A DNA stretch of 20,193 nucleotides from Burkholderiaceae bacterium (GCA_023253905.1 JALREG010000037.1:1-20193), one strand, 5' to 3'; numbered from the stretch's first letter, positions 1 through 8,830 are shown. The notes: generated by a model not told the origin, from the sequence alone. Program-made: numbers and translations.

Positions 1-1
1 A

Positions 2-1036
2 GCGTGCTACAGCCGTGGCGGTGAGCGCCCCACCGTGACCGACGCCCATGCGGTGATCGGCACCCTGACTGCACAAGACTTTGCGGGCACTGGCGTTTCA
101 TTCTCGCGAGAGCAGGCGGTGGCGGCGATCACCCGGCACGTGGCCGAACCCATGGGTTGGAGTCTCGCGCGCGCCGCCTACGGAATCATCAACATCGCAG
201 CGGCCAGCATGACCGAGATGGTCCGACTGGTGACTGTTCGCAAGGGACTAGACCCGCGCGGATTTTCACTGCTGGCCTCCGGTGGCGCGGGCCCTCTGCA
301 TGCGGCGCTGGTCGGCCGCGAGGTGGGCGTCGCAGAGATCATCGTGCCACCCTACCCCGGCATGTTTTCGGCGATCGGCGCCACCCTGGGCAATATTCGA
401 CATGACCTCTCGCAGGCGCTGCTCGCGCCGCTTGCGACCCTGGCTGCGTCGCAACTCGAGGCGGCATTCACTGCGCTGACATCGCGCGCACACAGCCTCC
501 TCGATGCGGAAGGGGCGCAGGGCCTGCCTGTGCGCCTGCGTCGTCACGCCGACCTGCGCTTTTTGGGTCAGCTATTTGAGCTGCGCGTGACGCTGGGGGA
601 GGCCGAGTCACCCCTCCCCGTCATCGCTGAGATCGAGGCTGCGTTCAGGCAGCAGTACCTGCGCGAATTTTCAATCGACCTGCCTCATGCCACTGTGCAA
701 CTCGTCCGGCTGGGGTTGGTCGCGGAAGCAGATCTCGCGTCGCCGGCAAAGCGCCTGTTCCAGCCGTTTTCCGCCAACACGCCAGCTGTGATTTCGTCGG
801 GCAACCCACGACGAATCCTCGCCGAGGATGGGTCGTGGAGCGACATTGCCGTCTACCAGGCCGCCGAGGGCGGCGCGCTTCACACCCAGGGTCCCGCCCT
901 GTTTGTTCAGGCGGGCGCCACCGTCTGGGTGCCAGCGGGCATGGCAGCACAACGCGGGACAGACGGGTGCCTCGTCATCCGGCCGATCTTGCCTGAACCA
1001 CCCGCCCAGCGCCCCGCACAGGAGCCCATCCGGTGA
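2..1036 (+). CDS. hyuA: Hydantoinase A / 5-oxoprolinase-family subunit, 3' part only
   Basis: This is the C-terminal half of an ATP-dependent hydantoinase/oxoprolinase A subunit. The reading frame is open from base 2, so the true start lies left of the window; 344 residues are visible against about 680-700 for the family. Family hallmarks are the opening GGERPTVTDAHAVIG stretch, the glycine-rich ASGGAGPLHA motif and the following IIVPPYPGMFSAIGA segment. In this family the A subunit pairs with a B subunit to hydrolyse cyclic amides such as N-methylhydantoin or 5-oxoproline, and related pairs carboxylate ketones. The substrate cannot be told from sequence. The stop (1034-1036) overlaps the GTG start of the B subunit by 4 nt, which implies translational coupling. 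Family assignment is firm; the reaction is open. Confidence 0.9.
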   Translation, partial: ACYSRGGERPTVTDAHAVIGTLTAQDFAGTGVSFSREQAVAAITRHVAEPMGWSLARAAYGIINIAAASMTEMVRLVTVRKGLDPRGFSLLASGGAGPLHAALVGREVGVAEIIVPPYPGMFSAIGATLGNIRHDLSQALLAPLATLAASQLEAAFTALTSRAHSLLDAEGAQGLPVRLRRHADLRFLGQLFELRVTLGEAESPLPVIAEIEAAFRQQYLREFSIDLPHATVQLVRLGLVAEADLASPAKRLFQPFSANTPAVISSGNPRRILAEDGSWSDIAVYQAAEGGALHTQGPALFVQAGATVWVPAGMAAQRGTDGCLVIRPILPEPPAQRPAQEPIR

Positions 1037-2637
1037 ATGCCTCCGCACCGAACCTGCTGGATACCGACCCGGTCAGCTTCGAAGTCATCAAGAACGCGCT
1101 CTATGCGATCTGCGCCGACATGAAGTCGGTGATCATGCGAACCTCGTTTTCGCCGCTGCTCAGTCTGTCGGCCGATCTGTCCTGCGCCCTGCTCGACACC
1201 GGCTGCAATGTCGTGGCGCAAGGGGTCGATATCCCGGTGCATCTGGGCGCGGCCGGTCTGAGCGGCACAGCAGCTGTCAAAGCCTTTCCGCTTGAAAGCT
1301 GGTCCGAGGGCGACGCGGTGCTGCTGAACGACCCCTATGAAGGCGGCACGCATCTCCCCGATATGTCGCTGGTCACGCCTTTGTTTGGCGGGCATGCGCT
1401 GATGGGCTTTGCGATCAGCCGCCTGCACTGGCCAGATATTGGCGGTATCGCGGCAGGTAGTTCCAGCGTCTGCGATGACATCATCAAGGAAGGCCTCCGG
1501 ATTCCGCCGGTACGGATCGTGGAGAAAGGCATCACCCGCAGTGACCTGCTGCAACTGATCCTCGCTAACGTCCGGATTCCGCAGGACCGGCTCGGCGACT
1601 TTCGCGCTGCGCAGGCTGGGCATGTACGTGCCACCGAGCGTGTTGCGGCGCTCTGCACGCGCTATGGCGCGGCGGTCGTTCGAGCAGTGATGGCACAAAC
1701 CCAGATTTACAGCGCGCGTCTCGTGCAGGATCGTTTGTCAAAACTCGCCGACGCTGTGGTCGACCATGAGGAGCGCCTGGATGGCGACGGCATCGACCCC
1801 AACTGCCGACCGCTCATCAAGGTGCGGATCACTAAGGCGGCTGGGTCGCTCCATGTCGATTTCACCGGTTCATCGCCCTGCGTGCCGGGACCCATCAATG
1901 CGCCCTATCCGGTCACCTGCGCAGCCGTCTACTACACGGTGCTGAGCTTCCTGGGAGGCGACATTGCACCCAACGCTGGGGTTTATGCCGACGTCGAAAT
2001 CACCGCACCCATCGGCTCCATCGTCAATGCCACCAACCCGGCACCGGTGGTCGCGGCCAACACCGAAACCTCAAACCGCATGGTCGATATTCTGTTTGGT
2101 GCACTGGCCAAGGCCTGGCCAGAGGTGGTTCCTGGCGGCAGTTACGGATCAGCCTGCGTCTACACGCTGGGCGGCCTTGACCCCCGCTCAGGCAGACGCT
2201 TCGTGCACTACGAAACAGTGGGTGGGGGTGGCGGTGCCACGTCGTACGGGCCGGGCGCACATGGCATCAGGGTTCATATGGGTAACACCATGAACCTGCC
2301 GATCGAAAACGTAGAAGCGCAGATTCCAGTGCGGTTCACCGACTACTCCATCGTTCGCGACTCCGGCGGCGCAGGTCGGCACGCGGGTGGCAGCGGCGTT
2401 CGAAAATCGCTGGTCTGTCTCGCAGATGGCGTGCAGGCCTCGGTGCTTGGCGAGCGCACCAACACACCCGCGCGCGGCGCAGCCGGCGCGCACGACGGTG
2501 CGTGCGCGCGCTTCACCCTGATCCGCGACGGCCGGCGTATTGATCTTGGCGCGAAGAGCGGCCCCCATCCCCTTAATGCCGGCGACGGACTCGAACTGAC
2601 AACCGCTGGCGGCGGCGGCTGGGGAGCCGCCTCATGA
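1033..2637 (+). CDS. hyuB: Hydantoinase B / 5-oxoprolinase-family subunit
   Basis: A complete 534-residue hydantoinase B subunit, the usual length for the family. It starts at GTG 1033 inside the stop region of the A subunit (GTGA overlap). Recognisable segments are the N-terminal DPVSFEVIKNAL block, the central LLNDPYEGGTHLPDM motif, the HWPDIGG segment and a glycine-rich C-terminus ending in TAGGGGWG. It is expected to form a cytoplasmic A/B complex that opens a cyclic amide using ATP, or to act in a related ketone-carboxylase-type complex; the substrate is unknown. The stop codon lies in a TCATGA palindrome that also holds the stop of the convergent membrane-subunit gene, leaving no intergenic space for a terminator. 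Confidence 0.92.
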   Translation: MNASAPNLLDTDPVSFEVIKNALYAICADMKSVIMRTSFSPLLSLSADLSCALLDTGCNVVAQGVDIPVHLGAAGLSGTAAVKAFPLESWSEGDAVLLNDPYEGGTHLPDMSLVTPLFGGHALMGFAISRLHWPDIGGIAAGSSSVCDDIIKEGLRIPPVRIVEKGITRSDLLQLILANVRIPQDRLGDFRAAQAGHVRATERVAALCTRYGAAVVRAVMAQTQIYSARLVQDRLSKLADAVVDHEERLDGDGIDPNCRPLIKVRITKAAGSLHVDFTGSSPCVPGPINAPYPVTCAAVYYTVLSFLGGDIAPNAGVYADVEITAPIGSIVNATNPAPVVAANTETSNRMVDILFGALAKAWPEVVPGGSYGSACVYTLGGLDPRSGRRFVHYETVGGGGGATSYGPGAHGIRVHMGNTMNLPIENVEAQIPVRFTDYSIVRDSGGAGRHAGGSGVRKSLVCLADGVQASVLGERTNTPARGAAGAHDGACARFTLIRDGRRIDLGAKSGPHPLNAGDGLELTTAGGGGWGAAS

Positions 2638-3561
2638 GATGGTCTGGTAGTACAGATTTTGCGGGTGGTTGGCCTGTGCAAAAAAGAACCAGCGCTCAGC
2701 GATCAAGCCGGTGAACTGCACCACCACCGCGAGCAGCAGCACGCCTCGCGACGGTTCGAATCCCACCAGCAGCGCGGCAGGCAGCAAAAAACCAGCCACC
2801 AGAAAGAACCACTTGATGCTGCGAAGCAGCGCTGCGCTTCGTCCGTGAAAAAACTCGCGCGTGGCGTAGGAGCCCCCCATGAATCCCTGCGCTCGCTGCC
2901 GGACCACCGGGTGCCGAACGCCGATCGCGCTTTGTACGCTTGAGCGAGGCTTCAACCGGGCATTGCGCAGGAGCGAGGCCACACGGGTGGCCAGGGCGAC
3001 CAGCGTGAGCACCCCAGCCGAGACCGTGAGCGCGGGGACCAATACCGGAGCCACGAAGCTCGCAAACGCTGCCGCCAGCGTGGTGCCCGATGCGCACCCT
3101 ATCGCCAGATAGTTCACCACCGTGAGCGGGCTTGCCCACTCCTGAAGAAATTTGAGCGATGCATAGATCATCGCCGTGCAGACAAAAAGGCCAAGGCACA
3201 CGATGACCGCGGCCATGCCCAGGATGCGTGTTCCCGCGGCACCCCATGCATGCCCGAGCGCCCAGCCCGCACAAACGGCCATGAAGAGGGGCAGGACAAT
3301 CACCTCACGCGACAGCCATGAGGTCCGCCACATGGTGGCCGCACGCCAGGCCCGCTCGGGGCGTCCCAGGTGAAAGAACGAAGCGAGCAACCCAAGCGCA
3401 CTCAGGAACACGGCGAGCCCGCCCCCCTGGGCCAGGATCAGACGCTCGGCTGTGGCGGCACCGAACCCGCCCAATTCGCATGCGAAGAGCGCCAGAAACA
3501 GACCCTGCCCAGCGCCAATCAGTACCGTCAGAAAAATGACTGAAAAAGCGGGCTGCATCAA
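2632..3561 (-). CDS. soeC: DmsC/NrfD-like membrane anchor subunit, probable SoeC
   Basis: A 309-residue, strongly hydrophobic protein with about eight predicted membrane segments, matching DmsC-type quinone-binding anchors. The family motif FHLGRPERAWRA is followed by a TSWLSRE stretch, as in DmsC proteins. It is the third gene of the oxidoreductase operon and its start overlaps the iron-sulfur subunit by 4 nt (3558-3561). The inferred role is to hold the two cytoplasmic subunits at the inner face of the cytoplasmic membrane and pass electrons to the quinone pool. The last codons overlap the end of hyuB by 6 nt on the opposite strand. Anchor function is well supported; the name SoeC depends on the assignment of the catalytic subunit. 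Confidence 0.8.
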   Translation of the reverse strand: MMQPAFSVIFLTVLIGAGQGLFLALFACELGGFGAATAERLILAQGGGLAVFLSALGLLASFFHLGRPERAWRAATMWRTSWLSREVIVLPLFMAVCAGWALGHAWGAAGTRILGMAAVIVCLGLFVCTAMIYASLKFLQEWASPLTVVNYLAIGCASGTTLAAAFASFVAPVLVPALTVSAGVLTLVALATRVASLLRNARLKPRSSVQSAIGVRHPVVRQRAQGFMGGSYATREFFHGRSAALLRSIKWFFLVAGFLLPAALLVGFEPSRGVLLLAVVVQFTGLIAERWFFFAQANHPQNLYYQTIS

Positions 3562-4178
3562 TCACCCTGGCGTCTTGGAAGAGAGCGATTAGCCGGGCGC
3601 GTGCCCCACTCGGGCATCAGTTCATAGCCGCCGCGTTCACGGATTGCCTCCGACACCGCGGAATCCGGATCGTGGACATCACCAAACAACCGGGCATTGG
3701 TCGGACAGGCCATCACACACGCAGGCTTGCGCTCGGCCTCGGGCAGGCTGGTGTCGCTGATGCGGTCGACACAGAGCGTGCACTTGGTCATGACCTGACT
3801 CGCCTCGTCAATTTCCCGGGCCCCATACGGACACGCCCAGCTGCAATATTTGCAGCCGATGCACTTGTCATAGTCGACCAGAACGATGCCGTCTTCTTTC
3901 CGCTTGTAACTGGCGCCGGTGGGGCACACCGGAACGCAGGGCGGATCCTCGCAATGGAGACAGCTCTTCGGGAAGTGCACCGTCTGGGTGTCGGGATATT
4001 CACCCACTTCGAAGGTTTGTACCCGGTTGAAAAAGCTTCCGATCGGATCAGCGCCGTAGGGGTTGTCGTCAGTAAGCGGCCCCGCCGACCCGGACGTATT
4101 CCACTGCTTGCAGCTGGTGACGCAGGCGTGGCACCCCACACATACATTCAAGTCAATGACCAAGGCGAGCTGTGTCAT
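3558..4178 (-). CDS. soeB: 4Fe-4S electron-transfer subunit (DmsB-like), probable SoeB
   Basis: A 206-residue ferredoxin-type subunit with sixteen cysteines in four clusters, enough for four [4Fe-4S] centres: C13/16/19/23, C73/76/81/85, C106/109/112/116 and C133/136/154/158. This is the DmsB/NrfC/SoeB pattern. I chose the ATG at 4178 because it overlaps the stop of the catalytic subunit in an ATGA junction and has an AAGGTG ribosome-binding site just upstream; an upstream ATG at 4208 in the same frame would add ten unconserved residues. No signal peptide is seen, so the protein should be cytoplasmic and carry electrons from the molybdenum subunit to the membrane anchor. It is the middle gene of a translationally coupled operon. 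Confidence 0.85.
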   Translation of the reverse strand: MTQLALVIDLNVCVGCHACVTSCKQWNTSGSAGPLTDDNPYGADPIGSFFNRVQTFEVGEYPDTQTVHFPKSCLHCEDPPCVPVCPTGASYKRKEDGIVLVDYDKCIGCKYCSWACPYGAREIDEASQVMTKCTLCVDRISDTSLPEAERKPACVMACPTNARLFGDVHDPDSAVSEAIRERGGYELMPEWGTRPANRSLPRRQGD

Positions 4179-7087
4179 CGGATCACCTTCATGAGGCCTG
4201 CCATCCATCCCAGCCGACGCGGCGCCTTGGCTGGCATCCCCGCCACCGGCCGCATCGCTTCAAACTGCGGAAAGCTCTCGGCGGGCTCGTCTGGCCCCGC
4301 CGGGGTAATACGAACCCGAACGTCATACCAGGCCGCCTGCCCGGTGATCGGGTCGGAGTTGGACATCAATGCCTCGGCTTCGCCAATCGGGAGTTCCTCC
4401 CGAATAAGATGGTTGAGCAGAAAACCCTGCTGCGATTCATTGGCATCAGAGCTCAGGCTCCAGGCGCCGCGCTGCTTGCCGATGGCATTCCAGGTCCAGA
4501 CCGTATTCGGCTCCACCGCTTCGCTGTGCCTGCACAGGCAGCGCACCTTCCCCCATTCCGACTCGATCCACATCCATGCACCATCGGCAATGCCGGCCGC
4601 GAGCGCGGTACGTGTGTTCACGTAGAGAAAATTGTAAGTGTGGATCTGTCGCAGCCAGGCGTTCTGCGAGTCCCATGAGTGGTACATCGCCATCGGGCGC
4701 TGGGTGACCGCATGGAGCGGAAACCGCGCAGTGTCGGTGACCTGCCACTCAAGCGGCGTATAGAAAAACGGTAACGGATCGAAAAACCGTGCCACGCGCT
4801 CGCGAAGCCGCTCGGGCGGTTGCTTTCCCGGATGGCGGCCTTCTGCGGCCAACCTGAATCGCTGCAGGAACTCGGAGTACAGATGGATCACGATCGGATC
4901 GCGATCGCGACGCAGCCCCACCGACTGTGCCCAATCAAGGTAGCCCTGGTTCCAGTTGCGCATGTACTGGAACTCTGGCGGCAGGCGGTGATGAAAAACG
5001 CAATTATTTTGCGCATACATCTCCCACTGCCGTGGATTGGGCTCGCCACGAAGCGCCTTGTCGCCGTTCTCGCCCCGCCACCCGGCCAGAAAACCGATGC
5101 CCGACCCTGGCGCGGTTTCATAGCGCACCACAAAGTCGGGGTAGTCACGATACTTGCGAGCACCATCGGCGTTAACAAAGGCAGGAAACCCAAGTCGCGA
5201 AGCAAGTTCGACCAGCACTTCCTGAAAGGGCTTGCATTGCCCGGTGGGCGGAAGTACCGGAATACGCACCGAATCCACCGGACCATCGAATTCGCTGATG
5301 GGCCGGTCGAGCAGCGACATGCAGTCGTGGCGCTCGAGGTATGTGGTGTCCGGCAGCAGCAGGTCGGCGTAGGCGGTGGTCTCCGAATGAAACGCATCGC
5401 ACACCACGAGAAAGGGGATCTTGTAGTCACCGCTCTCGGTCTTGTCGCACAGCATCTTGCGGACCTCGGACGTGTTCATCGTCGAGTTCCAGGCCATGTT
5501 GGCCATGAAGAGCATCAGCGTGTCAATGGGATAAGGATCGCCGCGCCAGGCATTGGTGATCGCGTTGTGCATCAATCCGTGCGCCGAGAGCGGATGCTCC
5601 CAGCTGAAGCCTTTGTCGATTCGAACAGGCTCGCCCGCAGCGTCGACGAACAGGTCATCGGGGCCTTCGGGCCAACCGAGCGGCGCACCGTTTAATGGCG
5701 TGTCGGGCTTGACCGCATCGGGCCCCTTGGGCGGCCGCATGTTGGGGGGCACCGCCCTCGGATACGGCGACTTGTGCCGAAAGCCGCCCGGGCGATCGAT
5801 CGTGCCGAGCAGACTCATCAAAATGGCGAGCGCACGGATGGTCTGAAAGCCATTGCTGTGCGCGGCCAGTCCGCGCATGGCATGAAACGCCACGGGGCTG
5901 CCGCTCACCGACGCATGCTTTCCCCCCCAACTATCGGTCCAGGCGATCGGGAGTGAAATCCGGTGGTCGCGCGCAGCGGTGCCGATCTCCTGCGCAAGCT
6001 TTCGAAGGGTGTCGGCTGAAATGCCGGTGATGGTTGCTGCCCAATCGGGCGTGCAGTCGGCCATCCGGGCCTTGAGCAGCTCAAAGGCCGGCGCAGCGGG
6101 GGTGCCATCAGGCATGGTGAAACGTCCGGTGAGTGCGGGCACAGCACCCTCCGCATGATCACTCACCGGCCGATCGGTGTTCCGATCCCACCAGAAAAAG
6201 TTATGCGGCCGAAGCGGGTTCACGACATCCCCCTCCGGATTACGGAGCATCAGACCGTAGTCATCGCTGGCTGGGTCGAGGTTAACCAGCTGGCCGGCGT
6301 TGGTGAAGCGGGACACAAAATCATGGTCCATCAGATCATGGGCAATCAGCTCGTGAATGAGGGCGAGCATGAGTGCGCCATCGGTGCCGGGGCGGATGGC
6401 AATCCATTGATCAGCGATGGCCGCATAGCCGGTGCGAATCGGGTTAATCGCGATGAACCGGCCGCCCGCTCTTTTGAATTTGGATAGCGCCACCTTCATG
6501 GGATTGCTATGGTGGTCTTCGGCTGTGCCGATCATCACAAACACGCGGGCACGCTCGAGATCGGGACCGCCGAATTCCCAGAAAGATCCGCCGATCGTGT
6601 AGATCATGCCTGCGGCCATGTTGACCGAGCAGAAGCCGCCGTGGGCTGCGTAGTTGGGCGTGCCGAATTGCCGGGCAAAGAGACCCGTGAGCGCCTGCAT
6701 CTGATCGCGCCCGGTAAAGAGCGCGAATTTTTTTGGATCTGTTGCGCGCAGATGCCGCAGCCGTGACTCCAGCGTGGCGAATGCCTCGTCCCAGGAGATC
6801 TCCTCGAATTCACCCGCGCCACGCTCGGACCCGGGCTTGCGCCGAAGCGGCAGCGTGAGCCTGGCGGGCGAGTACTGCTTCATGATGCCCGCCGAGCCTT
6901 TTGCGCAGATCACGCCCTTGTTCAGCGGATGGTCGGGGTTACCGTCAATGTAGCGGACCTGACCATCGCGCAAATGAACGCGGATGCCGCAGCGGCAGGC
7001 GCACATGTAGCAGGTGGTGGTTTTAACTTCGGTCCTGGCACCCGGCACGGGGGGCGCAGCCGGGTCGTGAAGCGGCGATGTAGGCAT
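4175..7087 (-). CDS. soeA: Molybdopterin oxidoreductase catalytic subunit, probable cytoplasmic sulfite dehydrogenase SoeA
   Basis: A 970-residue member of the DMSO-reductase molybdoenzyme family. The N-terminus carries the [4Fe-4S] motif C26-x2-C29-x3-C33 and C61. C153, in an HGGFCSVN context, is a candidate molybdenum ligand. No twin-arginine signal precedes the cluster motif, so the enzyme should stay in the cytoplasm. Absence of a Tat signal, the length, the TTTCYMCACRCGI opening and the DmsB/DmsC-like partners fit SoeA, which oxidises sulfite to sulfate and feeds electrons to quinone. Alternatives are other cytoplasmic members of the family with uncertain substrate. The start is the first in-frame ATG; its ribosome-binding site is weak. 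A candidate promoter lies about 40-65 bases upstream. The gene leads the operon and is divergent from the Bug receptor gene. Confidence 0.78.
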   Translation of the reverse strand: MPTSPLHDPAAPPVPGARTEVKTTTCYMCACRCGIRVHLRDGQVRYIDGNPDHPLNKGVICAKGSAGIMKQYSPARLTLPLRRKPGSERGAGEFEEISWDEAFATLESRLRHLRATDPKKFALFTGRDQMQALTGLFARQFGTPNYAAHGGFCSVNMAAGMIYTIGGSFWEFGGPDLERARVFVMIGTAEDHHSNPMKVALSKFKRAGGRFIAINPIRTGYAAIADQWIAIRPGTDGALMLALIHELIAHDLMDHDFVSRFTNAGQLVNLDPASDDYGLMLRNPEGDVVNPLRPHNFFWWDRNTDRPVSDHAEGAVPALTGRFTMPDGTPAAPAFELLKARMADCTPDWAATITGISADTLRKLAQEIGTAARDHRISLPIAWTDSWGGKHASVSGSPVAFHAMRGLAAHSNGFQTIRALAILMSLLGTIDRPGGFRHKSPYPRAVPPNMRPPKGPDAVKPDTPLNGAPLGWPEGPDDLFVDAAGEPVRIDKGFSWEHPLSAHGLMHNAITNAWRGDPYPIDTLMLFMANMAWNSTMNTSEVRKMLCDKTESGDYKIPFLVVCDAFHSETTAYADLLLPDTTYLERHDCMSLLDRPISEFDGPVDSVRIPVLPPTGQCKPFQEVLVELASRLGFPAFVNADGARKYRDYPDFVVRYETAPGSGIGFLAGWRGENGDKALRGEPNPRQWEMYAQNNCVFHHRLPPEFQYMRNWNQGYLDWAQSVGLRRDRDPIVIHLYSEFLQRFRLAAEGRHPGKQPPERLRERVARFFDPLPFFYTPLEWQVTDTARFPLHAVTQRPMAMYHSWDSQNAWLRQIHTYNFLYVNTRTALAAGIADGAWMWIESEWGKVRCLCRHSEAVEPNTVWTWNAIGKQRGAWSLSSDANESQQGFLLNHLIREELPIGEAEALMSNSDPITGQAAWYDVRVRITPAGPDEPAESFPQFEAMRPVAGMPAKAPRRLGWMAGLMKVIR

Positions 7088-7124
7088 CAGAGTGCGTGAG
7101 CGGACCGAAGTGGAGACCGGGCGG

Positions 7125-7153
7125 ATTATCCCCTACCCTTTGCCCGCCGAAAA
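7125..7153 (-). promoter_or_regulatory. Candidate sigma-70 promoter for the soeABC operon
   Basis: On the minus strand a GATAAT -10 box (7125-7130, 5 of 6 matches to consensus) sits 17 bp downstream of a weak TTTTCG -35 box (7148-7153, 3 of 6). Transcription would start near 7118 and leave a leader of about 30 nt before the soeA ATG. The spacing is ideal but the -35 match is poor, so an activator may be needed. Found by eye. Confidence 0.4.
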
Positions 7154-7282
7154 CCCGGCGCGAGTCACCCAGCGGAATCAGGGGAGATTCGATGCGCGTG
7201 CAGGCGCGTCCGGCAGACTTCGCCGAGGCAAGCGCCGTCAGGCAGTTTGCCCCAACTTATTACCACTACGAGGATAGAAGCG

Positions 7283-8284
7283 ATGGCTTCACGCTCCCAG
7301 TTCCGCCTATATTCACGGACCGCCGCGCTGGCCTGCGCATTTTCCTTTCTCGTCGCACCGACCCTCGGGTCGGCGCAGGACTTTCCAAGCCGTCCGATTA
7401 CCCTCACGATGCCCTACGCACCGGGCGGCCCGGGTGATGCCATCACCCGGGTATTCGCAACGTCACTCCAAAAACATCTGGGGGTACAGGTGGTGGTCGA
7501 TAACCCAGCCGGTGCATCGGGCACGATCGGCACCGCGAAGGTTGCTCGCGCCCGGCCTGACGGCTACACGCTCCTCATGATTCATGTGAGCCACGCCACC
7601 AATGGTGCCATGTTCAAGAGCCTCCCCTACAGCCCGGTGGAGGATTTCGAACCCGTGGCGCGAGGCACCAGTGGCCCGATGGTGATCGTGACGCGGCAGG
7701 GATTCCCCGCCACCACCCTTCCCGACTTCATTCAGTATCTGCGCGCAAACGCAGACAAGATCAGCCTCGCCCACGCTGGGGTCGGGTCGGCTTCGCACCT
7801 GTGCGCGCTCATGATGATGGGTGCCCTCAAGGTGAAACTCAATGAAGTGCCCTACAAGGGAACCGCTCCTGCACTGGCCGACCTGATGGGTGGTCAGGTG
7901 GATGTGCTCTGCGATCAGACCTCGGGCACGGTGCCGCAGGTAAAAACCGGCCGGATTCGGGCGGTTGCTGCAGCAGGCAGGAGTCGACTGCCGCAGCTGC
8001 CCGATGTGCCAGCGGTTGCCGAGGCCGGTGTCGACGGCCTTGAAATCAATATCTCGTTCGGACTCTATGCTCCCAAGGGAACACCCAAGCCAGTGATCGA
8101 CCGTCTGGTTGAAGGCATGCAGAAATCGGTGGCCGATACCGACACCCGCGCGCGGTTGGAAGCAATGGGCGTTGCAGCGGTGCCCGTTGATCAGGCCACG
8201 CCGGAGGCGCTGCGTGCGCATCTGAAGCGTGAGATCGACACGCTCGTGCCGCTATTGGTACGCGCGGGGGTGCAGCCGAACTAA
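7283..8284 (+). CDS. Bug/TctC-family periplasmic solute receptor
   Basis: A 333-residue extracytoplasmic receptor of the tripartite tricarboxylate transporter (Bug/TctC) family, of normal length. The N-terminus is a signal peptide with basic residues, a hydrophobic core and a likely cut after GSA (residue 31). The mature part has the family blocks PYAPGGPGDAITR, VVVDNPAGASGTIG and RARPDGYTLL. I preferred ATG 7283 over the in-frame TTG at 7247 because it gives a clean signal peptide and follows an AGGATAGAAG ribosome-binding site. Such proteins bind carboxylates and many other organic solutes. No TctA or TctB membrane partner is present, so it is an orphan receptor, common in Burkholderiales, and its ligand is unknown. 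Its position beside catabolic genes suggests a ligand linked to them. Confidence 0.92.
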   Translation: MASRSQFRLYSRTAALACAFSFLVAPTLGSAQDFPSRPITLTMPYAPGGPGDAITRVFATSLQKHLGVQVVVDNPAGASGTIGTAKVARARPDGYTLLMIHVSHATNGAMFKSLPYSPVEDFEPVARGTSGPMVIVTRQGFPATTLPDFIQYLRANADKISLAHAGVGSASHLCALMMMGALKVKLNEVPYKGTAPALADLMGGQVDVLCDQTSGTVPQVKTGRIRAVAAAGRSRLPQLPDVPAVAEAGVDGLEINISFGLYAPKGTPKPVIDRLVEGMQKSVADTDTRARLEAMGVAAVPVDQATPEALRAHLKREIDTLVPLLVRAGVQPN

Positions 8285-8326
8285 GCGGGGCTTGCCAGGG
8301 GCGCGTTTCGACGGGTAGTCGGTCGC

Positions 8327-8357
8327 TTTACAGAGTTCCCAACATCGGGCGTACACT
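8327..8357 (+). promoter_or_regulatory. Candidate promoter for the cupin / NTF2-like operon
   Basis: TTTACA (8327-8332, 5 of 6 matches to the -35 consensus) and TACACT (8352-8357, 4 of 6 to the -10) are separated by 19 bp, longer than the optimal 17. Long spacers sometimes mark promoters that need an activator that distorts DNA, but that is speculation here. The site lies about 50 bp upstream of the cupin ATG, with a perfect palindrome between them. Confidence 0.35.
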
Positions 8358-8377
8358 GACCTGAGAGGCAACAGACA

Positions 8378-8389
8378 CCCCGATCGGGG
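8378..8389. repeat. Perfect 12-bp palindrome ccccgatcgggg
   Basis: A perfect 12-bp inverted repeat with no spacer lies downstream of the candidate promoter and 14 bp upstream of the cupin start, just before the GGGAGA ribosome-binding site. It could be an operator or, in RNA, a short hairpin near the ribosome-binding site. In GC-rich DNA such a palindrome can also arise by chance. Confidence 0.4.
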
Positions 8390-8403
8390 ACAGGGAGACT
8401 TTC

Positions 8404-8814
8404 ATGGCAAACGCCGCGACTCGAACGGTGAAGGGCAAGCTGGTACATACCGATCTCAACAGTGCCCCGTTGGTACAGGGGCGACGTGCCTTCTTCGCCT
8501 ATCGCGACCTCGGCGTGGCGGACGCCTCCGAAGGCATGCTCAAAGCTCAGGTTCAGCAGACCAAGAAAGGTCTGGGAGAACCCACCGGATGGCACTACCA
8601 CACCTGCGACGGTCAGTTCGTCTACGTCCTCAAAGGCTGGGTCGACCTCGAATTCGAAACTGGCGAAAAGCTGCGTCTCGGTGAAGGCCATTCTTGCTAC
8701 ATCCCGGGAGGACTGATTCACAACGAAACCGGCATGTCCCTCGACTTCGAGGTGCTCGAGGTTCATCTACCCGCCGACAGAATGGGCACGGTTCCGGTCG
8801 ACGCACCGTTCTGA
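8404..8814 (+). CDS. Small single-domain cupin protein
   Basis: A 136-residue single-domain cupin. Motif 1 holds H64 and H66 (TGWHYHTCDGQ), with Gln71 where many cupins have a metal-binding Glu. Motif 2 is GHSCYIPGGLIHN with H106. Three histidines are therefore in place for a metal. Cupins with three-histidine sites include dioxygenases such as acetylacetone dioxygenase and gentisate dioxygenase, so C-C cleavage is possible, but small cupins can also be isomerases, sugar-binding or regulatory proteins. The start has a good GGGAGA ribosome-binding site. It is followed after 16 bp by an NTF2-like gene. It resembles the cupin at 14834-15232: both share YRDLG and EG blocks and identical spacing of the metal residues. 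No catalytic function can be named. Confidence 0.85.
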   Translation: MANAATRTVKGKLVHTDLNSAPLVQGRRAFFAYRDLGVADASEGMLKAQVQQTKKGLGEPTGWHYHTCDGQFVYVLKGWVDLEFETGEKLRLGEGHSCYIPGGLIHNETGMSLDFEVLEVHLPADRMGTVPVDAPF

Positions 8815-8830
8815 TGAATTGGAGCCGTGA

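Noticed and set aside
3672..5695. Two long plus-strand open frames (317 and 291 codons)
   Set aside because: Both are antisense to the soeB/soeA region, whose minus-strand products have complete cysteine and cofactor motifs; the plus-strand products show no family features.
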